Shown here: one piece after another, positions 18,885-31,431 of the stretch | Position numbering within the stretch: position 1 is the first letter of the stretch | How the letters are laid out: every line of letters starts with the position of its first letter | DNA from: Actinomycetes bacterium | Lineage (GTDB): Bacteria > Actinomycetota > Acidimicrobiia > Acidimicrobiales > RAAP-2 | Direction: 5' to 3' | Assembly (NCBI GenBank): GCA_021786095.1 | Contig: JAJYNX010000018.1 | Coordinates: forward strand, 25,960-89,959 | DNA length: 64,000 nt | Program-made: the position numbers and the translations under genes | Notes under the pieces: model-generated | What the model saw: the letters and a program-made list of their open reading frames with translations, nothing else | Database searches by the model: none | What the model was told of the DNA's origin: nothing

Positions 18885-20477
18885 CTACAGACCGGTGGAC
18901 ACCACGAAGCCGCGGCCGTCGCAGACGCTGCAGACCGTGGACACCGACTCCAAGAGCCCCTCGTTCACGCGCTTGCGCGTCATCTCGATCAGGCCCAACT
19001 CGGAGATGTCGAACACCTGGGTGCGCGTCTTGTCGCGCGAGAGCGCCTGGCGCAGCGCGGAGGCCACCGCCTCGCGGTTGGCTTTGGGCTCCATGTCAAT
19101 GAAGTCGATGACGATGATCCCGCCGATGTCGCGCAGGCGCAGTTGGCGCGCGACCTCCTCGGCCGCCTCGAGGTTGTTGCGGAACACCGTCTCCTCGAGG
19201 TTGGTCGTACCTACGTTCTTGCCGGTGTTGACGTCGATCACCGTCAGCGCCTCGGTGCGCTCGATGATCAGCGATCCGCCCGACGGCAGGAACACCTTGC
19301 GGTCCAGGGCGCGGTGGAGCTGCTCGTGCACGAAGTAGCGCTCGAACAGGGGCAGGTCCTCGCTCGCGCGGTCGTAGTACTCGATCCGGTCGGTGAGCTC
19401 CGGGTTCACGGCCATCACGTACTCGCGAACCTTCTCGAACAGGTCCCGGTCGTCGATCAGGACCGCACGGTAGTCGTCGTTCAGCTCCTCGCGCAGGACG
19501 CGCACCGCGAGGTCCAGGTCCCGGTAGATCAGGCGAGGCTGCGCGGAGCGACGAACCTCGGCCTCGATCGCGTCCCACTTCTCGGCGAGTGACGTCACGT
19601 CACGCGCCAAGTCGTCGGCGGAGACCCCCTCGGCGGCCGTGCGGATGATGACGCCGTGTCGTTCGGGCTTCACCTCGTCGATGATCTTGCGCAGACGGCG
19701 CCGCTCGCCGTCGGGCAGGCGCTTGGAGATGCCGATCGTCGTCGAGTTGGGCACTAGGACGGCGAACCGACCAGGCAGGGAGACCTCCTGGGTGAGGCGC
19801 GCCCCCTTGGCGCCAATCGCGTTCTTGGTCACCTGGCACACGATGGTCTGACCCGCGCGGATCATCTCCTCGATGCGCTTGGTCGAGCGCGACGGCCCCT
19901 CCAGGTCGTCGGTGTCGAAGGACACGTCGCCGCGGTACAGCACCGCGTTCTTCGGGATGCCGATGTCGACGAAGGCCAACTCCATCCCCGGCAGCACGTT
20001 CTGGATCCGCCCCACGTAGATGTTGCCGTCGATTTGACTGGTCTCGTCGGCCACTTTGGCGACGGTGTACTCGACCATCGTGCGGCCCTCGAGAGTGGCG
20101 ATGTGGGTGGCGTCCGCGGTGGTGTGCACGCACATGAGATAGCGACCCTGAGCCCGGGTGCGGCGTTCACCGCCGCGACGCTTGCGCGCGCGATCACGCG
20201 GAGCGCCGTCCGCCGCCGCCTCGGGTGCGGACGCCTCGACCGGCGCCTCGGAGGGTCGCGCGCCGACCGCGCGCGGCGCCCCAGAGCGCTGCCCCTGACC
20301 CCGACCCCGACCACCGCGCCGTCGCCGCGGTGCTCCGGGACGCGCGCCACCCGCGGGAGCCACGGGCGTCGAGCTGACGGGCGCCGGGCGGGTGTCGCCT
20401 ATTTGAGGAGCCGGCCGCGTGTCACCAATGCGGGGACCGTTCACGGGCGGGGACTGGTTGGTGGTCTCGTCGTTCAC
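18885..20477 (-). CDS. rne: Ribonuclease E/G
   Basis: IYVGRIQNVLPGMELAFVDIG; LTVIDVNTGKNVG; C-terminal CSVCDGRG. Confidence 0.9.
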   Translation of the reverse strand: MNDETTNQSPPVNGPRIGDTRPAPQIGDTRPAPVSSTPVAPAGGARPGAPRRRRGGRGRGQGQRSGAPRAVGARPSEAPVEASAPEAAADGAPRDRARKRRGGERRTRAQGRYLMCVHTTADATHIATLEGRTMVEYTVAKVADETSQIDGNIYVGRIQNVLPGMELAFVDIGIPKNAVLYRGDVSFDTDDLEGPSRSTKRIEEMIRAGQTIVCQVTKNAIGAKGARLTQEVSLPGRFAVLVPNSTTIGISKRLPDGERRRLRKIIDEVKPERHGVIIRTAAEGVSADDLARDVTSLAEKWDAIEAEVRRSAQPRLIYRDLDLAVRVLREELNDDYRAVLIDDRDLFEKVREYVMAVNPELTDRIEYYDRASEDLPLFERYFVHEQLHRALDRKVFLPSGGSLIIERTEALTVIDVNTGKNVGTTNLEETVFRNNLEAAEEVARQLRLRDIGGIIVIDFIDMEPKANREAVASALRQALSRDKTRTQVFDISELGLIEMTRKRVNEGLLESVSTVCSVCDGRGFVVSTGL

Positions 20478-20759
20478 GACGGGTACTCCTTGCGTTCTTC
20501 GTCGCGCGCGACTCGTCGTGCGCGCCACGGGTGGGGGTCACGGTACGCGCGCTCGTGGCGGCGCCGCTACGGGTAAGAGGGGCGTGGATGTCTGGACCAA
20601 CGACACCCCACACGAGGGTCCACGGAAGAAGCCGTCCCTCGTTGTCTCGTGCCACGGTACGTCCTTGCGGTCCATCGGCTGGTAGTTCGCGTCCACCTCG
20701 CCTGCGTTCATCTCGCGTCTCCACGACGCCCTACCCCACCAGGCTACTCGCGCGCGCAC

Positions 20760-22976
20760 CTAGCCCGGCGCTTTGGTCGTGGTCCTCGATCCCGGCGTCG
20801 TCGTCGTGGTCGGGGTGACGGTGGGGGTGGTGGTCGGGGTAACGGTGGGGGTGGTGGTCGCGGTGGTGCGGTGCGGGGTCGTCGTCGTCGTACTCGGCAG
20901 CAGCGAGCGAACCCGAAGGCTCAGGGGCGCCGGCGGGTGGGCGTGGAGGTAGTTGAAGGTCTCGGCCACCACCGGCGCGGCGGCCGCGGCGCCGTAGCCA
21001 CCCTGCGCCAAGACACACACCACGACGTAGCGCGGCTTGTAGGTGGGGCCGAACGCGACGAACCAGGAGTTGGGGTCCAGCCCGGGGGCGTTGCTCGCCG
21101 TACCCGTCTTTCCCGCCAGCGGGTAGCTCGCCAGCGAGAAGTTGATGATGCCGTGGAACGTCCCGTACGCCGTTCCCGCCGGGTTCTCGACGACACCGGT
21201 CAGCCCCTGGAGGATCGGGTCGCGCACCGCCGGGGGGAGGCTGACGTGACCGAGGACTCGCGGCTGGTAGCGCTCGACGACCCGACCGTGGGGGCTGACG
21301 ATCGCCGCCGCCACCTCGGGCGCGTAGCGCGTGCCGCCGTTGGCGAAGGTGGCGTAGGCCTGCGCCATCTCGATCGGGGTCAGCGCCGTGGTCCCCTGAC
21401 CGAAGGCCATCTCCAGGTTGTCACCGGTGTACCACGCCACCGTCGGGAACGCCTTCGGAGCAAGCTTGTGCAGTTCGCGGCGCACCGCCGGCGAGTCCAC
21501 CCGGCCCTGCACCTCGTTGGGCAGGTCGATCCCGGTGTACTGGCCGAGTCCGTACTGGGCGGCCACGTTCTGGATCGGCGTCAACCCGTACTTCGCGCGC
21601 TGGGACCAGAAGAGGTACCCCAGGTTGTAGAAGTAGTAGTCCGACGACACCGTCAGCGCCATCGGCAGCGAGATCCAGCCAGCGCCGAGCGACAGGTCGT
21701 CGTGGAACACGCAGCCGTGCCCCCCCTGCAGACAGCCCGGCACGATGTAGGTCCCCGTGTCGTCCACCAGCTTGTTGGCGGGGAAGATCCCGGTCTGCAG
21801 CGCCGCGGTCGCCGTCGCCAGCTTGAAGGTGCTGCCGGGCGTGTAGAGGCCCTGAATCGCGTAGTTGTTGAACGCCCCCTCGTTGAGCAACTGGTGGAAG
21901 GTGGAGTAGGACAGACCGTGGGTGAACGAGTTCAGGTTGTACGACGGATAGCTGGCCATCGCGAGCACGTGACCATTGGTGACGTCCATCACCACCGCTG
22001 CGGCGTTGGGGACCTTGGGCGGCACCGGGTTGTAGGGACTGTTCGACGCCCGCACCAGCTTCACGTCGGCCACCAGGTACTGCTGGAGCGCCTGCTGGAG
22101 GCCCGCGTCGATGTTGAGCACGACCGAGTTGCCGCTGACCGGAGGCGATGTCGGCACGGTGCCCACGATGTTGCCGAAGGCGTTGACCTCCAGGGTCTGG
22201 GTTCCGTCGTGGCCGCGCAGGTACGACTCGTAGTAGGCCTCGATGCCGGCCTTGCCGATCTGGGAGTCGGTCTGGTAGCCCTGATTGGGGTGGGCGGCGA
22301 TCTCCGCTCCGGTGATGGGGCCCACGTAGCCCAGGACTTGGGCGGCCATCGACCCCCCAAAGGGGTACGAGCGCTGCGTGACGTTCAGGGTGGTGACACC
22401 GGGGAACTCACCCGGGTGCAGGCGGATGTACTCGACGACCCGGGGGGGGGCGTTGAGCATGATGGGCGCTGGCTGGTACGGGTTGTACTGGGGGTTGTTG
22501 AGATCCGCCGTGATCTGCTTGACGCTGATGCCGGTCAGCAGCGACAGCGACCCCTCCACCGACGGATCGAGCGTCGCTTGGGCGCGCGAGAGTTGCAGTT
22601 CGGTGGTGGTGACGTTGCTCACGAGGGGCTGCCCGGAGCGATCGAGGATGAGCCCGCGCGGAGCCGGGATGGTGCTCACTCGCAGCGAGTTCGCGTCCAC
22701 GGTGGCCACCGAGGCGTGGTACTCGAGGATCTGGAGCGTGAAGAGGCGCACGACGAGCAGCACCAGCAGGGCGGCGAAGAACCAGCCGATCACCAGCCAC
22801 CGACGCTCGGGTCGCGACGTGATCTCCTCGGGCGACGCCACCAGGTCGCGAATGCCCACGGCGCGCGGCTCGTTGATACTGCGACCGCGGCCGCGCCACG
22901 GGTTGAGTGACACCCACGGGCGCCACAGTCGCGACCACCGCGATCCCGTCGGGCGCTCACGCCACGATCGCCTCAT
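20760..22976 (-). CDS. mrdA: Penicillin-binding protein 2 (MrdA) with Thr/Pro-rich tail
   Basis: Transpeptidase motifs GSTFKLATA, KTGTASN; follows mreD. Confidence 0.92.
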   Translation of the reverse strand: MRRSWRERPTGSRWSRLWRPWVSLNPWRGRGRSINEPRAVGIRDLVASPEEITSRPERRWLVIGWFFAALLVLLVVRLFTLQILEYHASVATVDANSLRVSTIPAPRGLILDRSGQPLVSNVTTTELQLSRAQATLDPSVEGSLSLLTGISVKQITADLNNPQYNPYQPAPIMLNAPPRVVEYIRLHPGEFPGVTTLNVTQRSYPFGGSMAAQVLGYVGPITGAEIAAHPNQGYQTDSQIGKAGIEAYYESYLRGHDGTQTLEVNAFGNIVGTVPTSPPVSGNSVVLNIDAGLQQALQQYLVADVKLVRASNSPYNPVPPKVPNAAAVVMDVTNGHVLAMASYPSYNLNSFTHGLSYSTFHQLLNEGAFNNYAIQGLYTPGSTFKLATATAALQTGIFPANKLVDDTGTYIVPGCLQGGHGCVFHDDLSLGAGWISLPMALTVSSDYYFYNLGYLFWSQRAKYGLTPIQNVAAQYGLGQYTGIDLPNEVQGRVDSPAVRRELHKLAPKAFPTVAWYTGDNLEMAFGQGTTALTPIEMAQAYATFANGGTRYAPEVAAAIVSPHGRVVERYQPRVLGHVSLPPAVRDPILQGLTGVVENPAGTAYGTFHGIINFSLASYPLAGKTGTASNAPGLDPNSWFVAFGPTYKPRYVVVCVLAQGGYGAAAAAPVVAETFNYLHAHPPAPLSLRVRSLLPSTTTTTPHRTTATTTPTVTPTTTPTVTPTTTTTPGSRTTTKAPG
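20806..20868. repeat. 24-bp G-rich tandem repeat encoding the Thr/Pro tail of PBP2
   Basis: GTGGTCGGGGTGACGGTGGGGGTG (20806) / GTGGTCGGGGTAACGGTGGGGGTG (20830) / partial (20854). Confidence 0.85.
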
Positions 22977-23497
22977 CGACGAGTCCCGCCCAGTCGACCC
23001 ACCGCTCGGGCGAGCCGGGTGACCGGACGAGCAACCACCGCGAAAGCCAGCGCGTTCACCACCATGACCGTTAGAACGCTACCGCGCCACAGGCCGAAAT
23101 TCAGGGCAACCGCGCCGAGGGCCACGTACAGCACGGGTGCGACGAGTCCAGCGACACCCGCAAGGACGGGCGTCACCCACCACGCCGCCGAGTCCAGGTC
23201 GCCGACCCCCTCACGTCCCAGCCGCGACGCGCCGTAGGCCAACGCCACGCCCACCACCGCGGTCAGCCCGAAGGGGGTCGTGGCGTGGGTGTCGAAGAAG
23301 ACGCCCGCCACGATCGCGCTCCAGATCCCCAACGTCGTGTAGCCAGCCAGCCCCATGGCCAGCGGCCACAGCCACACCGCCATCACCACGACACCGTCGA
23401 CTCGCCACGTCGAGAAGACCGCCAACTGCAGACCCTCCACGAACAGCGTCACCAGAGTGACGACCAGCAGCGCTCGACTCACGTCGAGGGCTCCCAC
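22973..23497 (-). CDS. mreD: Rod shape-determining protein MreD
   Basis: Hydrophobic 174-aa protein between mreC and mrdA. Confidence 0.8.
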   Translation of the reverse strand: MGALDVSRALLVVTLVTLFVEGLQLAVFSTWRVDGVVVMAVWLWPLAMGLAGYTTLGIWSAIVAGVFFDTHATTPFGLTAVVGVALAYGASRLGREGVGDLDSAAWWVTPVLAGVAGLVAPVLYVALGAVALNFGLWRGSVLTVMVVNALAFAVVARPVTRLARAVGRLGGTRR

Positions 23498-24297
23498 TGC
23501 ACCACGTCCACGTAGGACAGGTGCGCGAGGTCGGCCGCCGGCTCCAGCGTCAGCGAGTACGTGCTCGCCCCGGGGGTCAGGGTGACCTGGCGCACCCGCG
23601 CCACGGGGATCCCCGGCGGGAACAGCCCCCCGCTGAGCCCATCGGTCACCAACATGGTCCCCGGCTTCAGGGTCGTCGTCAGCACGACCGACGACGCCCC
23701 CAGACCGTTGTTCACGCCGCGCCCGTTGACCACCAGCGACGTCGAGCCGCTCCCCCAGGTCACGCCCTCCAGCGAGCGCACGTCGGTGATGAGCCGCACG
23801 GTGGCGCCGTAGGGAGTCGTCGCGATCACGCTGCCCACCAGCCCGCCGTTGGCCACGACCGGCATTCCCGCCAAGACTCCGTTGTCGCGACCCTTGGAGA
23901 TGTCCACGGTCGCGGCGAAACTCGTCGGCGAGATCGCCGTCACCTGCGCGCTCACCACCGGCAGGGTGGACACGAAGGGCACGTGCAACTGGGTCGTGAC
24001 CTGCTGCAGCTCCCGGTACAGGGCCCAGTGCTCGTTGAGGGCGAGTTGGGCGCGTCCGAGTTCGTAGCGCAACTTCTGGTTCTGCGCCAGCACGTCGCTG
24101 TAGTTGATCGTGCCGGCGAAGATGTGCCCGATCGGGCGCGCGACCTGGTCAACCGTCCAGGCGAAGGGCGCCACGACCAGGTTGGCGGCACTGCGCAAGC
24201 CCGACATCACCCCCACCGTGAAGTAGAGGATCGTGAGCAGCAGGGCGGCCGCCACTCCCATGGTCCAGGCGCGACGCCTCGTTCGGTCGCTGGCCAC
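23479..24297 (-). CDS. mreC: Rod shape-determining protein MreC
   Basis: Position downstream of mreB; N-terminal TM plus beta domain (GMPVVANGGLVGSVI). Confidence 0.88.
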   Translation of the reverse strand: MASDRTRRRAWTMGVAAALLLTILYFTVGVMSGLRSAANLVVAPFAWTVDQVARPIGHIFAGTINYSDVLAQNQKLRYELGRAQLALNEHWALYRELQQVTTQLHVPFVSTLPVVSAQVTAISPTSFAATVDISKGRDNGVLAGMPVVANGGLVGSVIATTPYGATVRLITDVRSLEGVTWGSGSTSLVVNGRGVNNGLGASSVVLTTTLKPGTMLVTDGLSGGLFPPGIPVARVRQVTLTPGASTYSLTLEPAADLAHLSYVDVVQWEPST

Positions 24298-24300
24298 GAC

Positions 24301-25332
<1,032 letters not shown>

Positions 25333-25419
25333 AGGAACCCTCTAGCGAGGGAGTCCACGTACCCCCTCCTCTGTCCACCAGGCTAGGGCAAGATGACCCC
25401 GCACCACCACTGAGCCGCG

Positions 25420-25830
25420 TCACGCCAGTTCTGGGAAGAAGATTCCGATCTCCCGACGAGCGGCGTCGGGCGAATCCGAGCCGTGAATCAGGTTCTCCGC
25501 CATCACCACCGCCAGGTCCCCCCGAATCGTCCCCGGGCTGGCGTCAACCGGATTCGTCGCTCCCATCAGCTGGCGCACGAGTCGCCACGTGTCGTCGGGT
25601 CCCTCGACGACCGCGACCACGACCGGCGACCGTGTGATGAACGCCACCAGCGCCTCGAAGTACTCGCGGCCCACGTGCTCGGCGTAGTGACGGCGAGCGA
25701 TGTCGGGGTCCAGGTGTCGCAACTGGGCCGCGACGAGGCGCAGACCCTTGCGCTCGAGTCGACCGAGAATCTCACCGACGAGTCCTCGCTCGACCGCGTC
25801 GGGCTTGACGATCACCAGGGTTCTGTTCAC
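25420..25830 (-). CDS. ndk: Nucleoside diphosphate kinase
   Basis: RTLVIVKPDAVERGLVGEIL; IHGSDSPDAARREI. Confidence 0.95.
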   Translation of the reverse strand: MNRTLVIVKPDAVERGLVGEILGRLERKGLRLVAAQLRHLDPDIARRHYAEHVGREYFEALVAFITRSPVVVAVVEGPDDTWRLVRQLMGATNPVDASPGTIRGDLAVVMAENLIHGSDSPDAARREIGIFFPELA

Positions 25831-25841
25831 GACGAAGAAAT

Positions 25842-27179
25842 CTAACAGCCACCGCGAACGTGACGAGACGTGATCCCCAGCAACTCGCCACGGACCTCGC
25901 CGACGAGGTAGAGGCTGCCCGTCACCACGATGAGGTCGTCGTCACCCGAGCGCTCGCGCGCGTGAGCGAGCGCGGCGCTCGCCGAAGGGTGCTCGTAGGC
26001 CACCGCACCCGCTCGCGTCAGCGCCGCCACGACCAGGGACACCGGCACCGCGCGCGGCGACGCGGGCGCACAGCAGTGGAACTCGCTGATGCCCATCGTC
26101 ACGAGCGGTGCGACCATCTCGTCGACGTCACGCCCGCTGAGCATCCCCACCACGCAACGTCGCACACCGGCGACGTCGAACGCTCCCTCGAGCGAGGACG
26201 CGAGCGCGCGCAGCCCCGCGGGATTGTGCGCGCCGTCGACGACGATCATGGGGTGGCGTGCCACCACCTCGAGGCGGCCCGGCATCCGAGCGGATCCAAG
26301 CGCGTCTCGCACCACGCGCTCGCCCAGTGCACGACCGAGGAAGGCCTCCGACGCGGCGATGGCGGTGGCGGCGTTCGCCCCCTGATGGATCCCGTGCAGC
26401 GTCACCAGGACATCCTCGTAGGACGCGTCCGGCGTACGCACACTGATCGCGCGTCCGCCGACCGCGAGGTCGTTGTGCACGAGGTCGAACTCCTGCCCGC
26501 GCCGTCGCAACTCGGTGCCCAGGGCCTCGCTGCGCGCGGTGGCCACCTCCACCACCACCGCGTCGGTCGTGCCGACGACCGCGATCGCGTCGGGGCGGAA
26601 GATGCCCACCTTGTCCGTGGCGATCGCGCGAACCGTGGTTCCCAGGACCGACGTGTGATCCAGGTCCACGTTGGTCAACACGGCGACCGAGCCGTCGATG
26701 ACGTTGGTCGAGTCCCAGGTCCCACCCATGCCGACCTCGACGACGGCGACGTCGACGCCCTCGTCGGAGAAGTGCAACAGGCCGGCCACGGTCAGCAACT
26801 CGAAACGAGTGAGGCGTGGCGCTCCGCTGGACTCGGCGTCAGCCAGGCGGCTCAGGAGCGCCACGAACGTCTCGTCGTCGATCGGCTCCCCGTTCACCGC
26901 GATTCGCTCGTTCACCGCGTGCAGGTCCGGACTCGTGAAGGTCCCCACGCGCAGCCCCGTCGCCAGGAGTAGCGCGCTCACCAGAGTCGTCGTGGTGCCC
27001 TTGCCGTTCGTGCCGGTGACGTGAACACTCGGGTAGTCGTGATGGGGGTCCGCGAGCGCGGCGAGCATGTCACGGATCGGCTGCAGCGAGGGAACCGGCT
27101 GATGGTTGGGCGCCACCCGCTCGAAGTCAACGTGACTCTCCAGCCAGACCAGAGCAGCGTCGTAGGAGTCGAAGCGCAC
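25842..27179 (-). CDS. folC: Folylpolyglutamate/dihydrofolate synthase
   Basis: VTGTNGKGTTTTLVSALL; VVDGAHNPAGL. Confidence 0.92.
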   Translation of the reverse strand: MRFDSYDAALVWLESHVDFERVAPNHQPVPSLQPIRDMLAALADPHHDYPSVHVTGTNGKGTTTTLVSALLLATGLRVGTFTSPDLHAVNERIAVNGEPIDDETFVALLSRLADAESSGAPRLTRFELLTVAGLLHFSDEGVDVAVVEVGMGGTWDSTNVIDGSVAVLTNVDLDHTSVLGTTVRAIATDKVGIFRPDAIAVVGTTDAVVVEVATARSEALGTELRRRGQEFDLVHNDLAVGGRAISVRTPDASYEDVLVTLHGIHQGANAATAIAASEAFLGRALGERVVRDALGSARMPGRLEVVARHPMIVVDGAHNPAGLRALASSLEGAFDVAGVRRCVVGMLSGRDVDEMVAPLVTMGISEFHCCAPASPRAVPVSLVVAALTRAGAVAYEHPSASAALAHARERSGDDDLIVVTGSLYLVGEVRGELLGITSRHVRGGC

Positions 27180-27182
27180 CGC

Positions 27183-28472
<1,290 letters not shown>

Positions 28473-28503
28473 CCTAGGGTCTCGCGCCTCCGCGGCGGGG
28501 TTT

Positions 28504-29112
28504 CTACGCTCGCCGCGAGATCACCTCGTCGATCAGGCCGTACTCGACGGCCTCGTCGGCCTCGAGGATGAAGTCCCGATCGGTGTCCTTGGCGATACGC
28601 TCCTCGCTCTGACCGGTGTCGTGCGCCAGCATCTGATTGAGCATGTCCTTCATTCGCAGGATCTCGCGGGCCTGAATCTCGATGTCGGAGGCCTGCCCGC
28701 CTACGCCGCCCCACGGCTGGTGCATCAGGACCCGGGTGTGCGGGAGCGCGTAGCGCTTGCCCTTGGCCCCCGCTCCGAGCAGCACGGCCGCGGCCGACGC
28801 GGCCTGACCGAAGCAGAAGGTGGACACGTCGGGCTTGATGTACTTCATCGTGTCGTAGATCGCGAGCAGGCCGGTGATGTCGCCACCGGGCGAGTTGATG
28901 TAGAGGTTGATGTCCTTGTCGGGGTCCTCGGACTCCAGAAAGAGCATCTGCGCGCAGACCAGATTCGCCACGGTGTCATCGATGGGGGTGCCGAGGAAGA
29001 TGATGCGCTCGCGCAGCAACCGACTGTACAGGTCATAGGCCCGCTCACCCCGGTTCGAGGACTCGACGACGGTCGGGACGAGGTAGTTCTGCGGGCGGAG
29101 GGTGTCGTTCAC
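28504..29112 (-). CDS. clpP: ATP-dependent Clp protease proteolytic subunit
   Basis: [43 protein letters not shown]. Confidence 0.96.
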   Translation of the reverse strand: MNDTLRPQNYLVPTVVESSNRGERAYDLYSRLLRERIIFLGTPIDDTVANLVCAQMLFLESEDPDKDINLYINSPGGDITGLLAIYDTMKYIKPDVSTFCFGQAASAAAVLLGAGAKGKRYALPHTRVLMHQPWGGVGGQASDIEIQAREILRMKDMLNQMLAHDTGQSEERIAKDTDRDFILEADEAVEYGLIDEVISRRA

Positions 29113-29121
29113 GCTCCTACC

Positions 29122-30456
29122 CTATTCGTCTTCGTCGCCCGACTGGTCCTGCTCGAGCAGCCGAGGATCGATCGTCACCCCTTCGGGGTCCACGTAGGTG
29201 ACGTGATCGGCCAGCCACCGCGACGCCTTCATCTTGGCCACCTCGGCGTCGAAGGCGGCGACTCGGCCACTGTCGCGCAAGTTCTCGCGTAGGGAGGCGA
29301 CGGCCACCCCCATCGAGGCGGCCGTGCTCTCCAGCTCCTCGGCGACCTCGTCGGGCGTAGGCTCCAGGCCCTCGGCTCGGGCCAGCGCGCGCAGGGCGAG
29401 GTCCACACGAACCGCCCGTTCGGCGTCCTCGCGCAGGCGCGCCAACAGGTCGTCGGGGGCTTGACCGGTAACGCGTAGGAACGTCTCGAGGTCGATCCTC
29501 TGCTCACTCAGTCGGTGTCCCAAGTCGTGGAGCCTCTCCTCGGTCTCCGCCGCCACCAGCACATCGGGCACCTCGTCGCGCGCCACCAGATCCGACAGCG
29601 CGACCAGCATCGCGTCACGCTGGGCCAGCTGCGCCTCCACGATCTTGCGCCGTTGGAGCTGGCTGAACACCGCCTCGCGCATGGCGTCCACCGTGGCCCA
29701 CTCGGTGTTCTCTTCCACCCACTCGTCGGTGAGCTCGGGCAACTCACGCTCCTTGACCTGCTTCAACGTGAGGTCGTAGGTCGCCGTCGCCCCACCGGGC
29801 GACGTCCCGTTCAGGTGAAGGTCCTCGCCGGCGCGCAGTCCCACGATGAGCTCGTCCACACCCGCGGTGATCGCCCCCGAGCCGACCGTGTACATGAAGT
29901 CACTCATCTCCAGAGGCTCGGCCTCAGTGCCCACCTCGGTCACCCGTACGTCCATCGTCACGAGGTCATCGGTGACGATCGGGCGGTCCACGTCACGCAG
30001 CACGGCGTCGGTCTCGCGGAAACGGTTGATCTGCGCCTCCACCTCGTCGTCGGGCACGTGCGGTGACGGAATCGTCACGCGAAGCGCCTCGTAACCGACC
30101 AATTCGACCTCGGGTCGTACCTCGACCGTCGCCTCGAAGACCAGGCGACCCTCCTCCTCACCCGCGGTGATGTCCACCTCGGGCTGGCCAATCGGGTCCA
30201 GATGAGCGTCGGCCACGGCCCGCGCGTAGAAGTCGGGCAGGGAGGAGCGAATCGCCTCGGCGCGCAAGGCACCCACGCCCCCCAGGTGAGCGACCAGGAC
30301 GCTGCGGGGCACCTTCCCGCGTCGAAAGCCCTTGATAGCGACCTGTTTTCCGAGCGCGACGGCGGCCCGGTCCATCGCCTCCTCCATCTCCGCGTCGTCC
30401 ACCTCGACGACGATCTTGCTACGGTGGTTCTCCAGGTTCGACACGGTGGCGTCCAT
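29122..30456 (-). CDS. tig: Trigger factor
   Basis: IKGFRRGKVPRSVL; tig-clpP-clpX order. Confidence 0.94.
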   Translation of the reverse strand: MDATVSNLENHRSKIVVEVDDAEMEEAMDRAAVALGKQVAIKGFRRGKVPRSVLVAHLGGVGALRAEAIRSSLPDFYARAVADAHLDPIGQPEVDITAGEEEGRLVFEATVEVRPEVELVGYEALRVTIPSPHVPDDEVEAQINRFRETDAVLRDVDRPIVTDDLVTMDVRVTEVGTEAEPLEMSDFMYTVGSGAITAGVDELIVGLRAGEDLHLNGTSPGGATATYDLTLKQVKERELPELTDEWVEENTEWATVDAMREAVFSQLQRRKIVEAQLAQRDAMLVALSDLVARDEVPDVLVAAETEERLHDLGHRLSEQRIDLETFLRVTGQAPDDLLARLREDAERAVRVDLALRALARAEGLEPTPDEVAEELESTAASMGVAVASLRENLRDSGRVAAFDAEVAKMKASRWLADHVTYVDPEGVTIDPRLLEQDQSGDEDE

Positions 30457-30486
30457 AAGGGTTGCTAGCCTACCGGACGCTCACCC

Positions 30487-31305
30487 CTAGATCATGATCG
30501 CGAGGGCTCGCGAGAAGTCGCGTGCGAGCGACCGCTCTCCGCGCACCTCGGTGGCCGACGCCTCCAGGAAGGCCTCCGCGCCGATCCGCCCCGCGGCACG
30601 GCGCCAGAAGAGGGCCACCGGCGTGGTGATCTCCAGGGTGGGTGGCCCCGCCACCGACGCCACGGCGTTCGCCCGACCGTCCGCCACCTCCAGGGTGACG
30701 CTTCGCCCGAGGCGCCCCGTGAGCGTCACGCGCACCACCGTGCCGTCGGGGGCTCCCATCGCCCGGCCCACGACATAGGGCAAGGCCGCCTCGAACCGAT
30801 TGACCACGACTTCCTCGCCGACGCCGTGGTCGTCGGCGGGCTCCAGGAGTGCGTCGCGGATGTCCTGGAGATGGATCCAGCTGTCGAGCAGACGCGTCTC
30901 CTGGAATCGGTAGTACGGCCGCGAGCCCTCGGGGCTCCAGCCCACCACCTCCCACTCGTCACTCGACAGTCTCCGCAGCCGGATCAGGGAGAGACGCGTC
31001 ACCTCGCGGAACTGGTCGAGCACCTCACGACCGGGCTCCTGACGATGAGCCTCGACGAACGCCTCGTTCATCTCACCGATCGCATTGCGCACGTACGCCG
31101 GCCACTCACCCTCGTGCGGCGGCACCGGATCGCCCTGCAGGAACGACTCGAAACCGAGCAGGTGGCTGAGGACGTCGCGAACGCTCCAGCCGGGACACGG
31201 CGTCGGCGCGTCGTAGGCGTGGGGCGGCTGCGAGCGCAGCAGACGGTCGGTGGCGGTCCACGTCTCCTCGAGGGCGTCCACAATCCACTCGTACGACGTT
31301 GTCAT
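30487..31305 (-). CDS. Maleylpyruvate isomerase / TIGR03083-like (DinB-fold) protein
   Basis: MTTSYEWIVDALEETWTATDRLL...TPCPGWSVRDVLSHLLGFE; start at ATG 31305. Confidence 0.75.
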   Translation of the reverse strand: MTTSYEWIVDALEETWTATDRLLRSQPPHAYDAPTPCPGWSVRDVLSHLLGFESFLQGDPVPPHEGEWPAYVRNAIGEMNEAFVEAHRQEPGREVLDQFREVTRLSLIRLRRLSSDEWEVVGWSPEGSRPYYRFQETRLLDSWIHLQDIRDALLEPADDHGVGEEVVVNRFEAALPYVVGRAMGAPDGTVVRVTLTGRLGRSVTLEVADGRANAVASVAGPPTLEITTPVALFWRRAAGRIGAEAFLEASATEVRGERSLARDFSRALAIMI

Positions 31306-31431
31306 TGTCCCCCTCCGACGCCGACTCCGCGGTGACTGTACCACCCGACCAGCACCACTACCGCTCGCGGCGACCCCCGACGTGGCTCGCCACCCGCAAG
31401 GGGGTGCCACCTGATGAAGCTCCTATGTTTG

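Noticed and set aside
20649-22910. 753-aa plus-strand ORF
   Set aside because: Antisense to mrdA, compositionally Arg/His/Val-rich with no motifs; a by-product of high GC.
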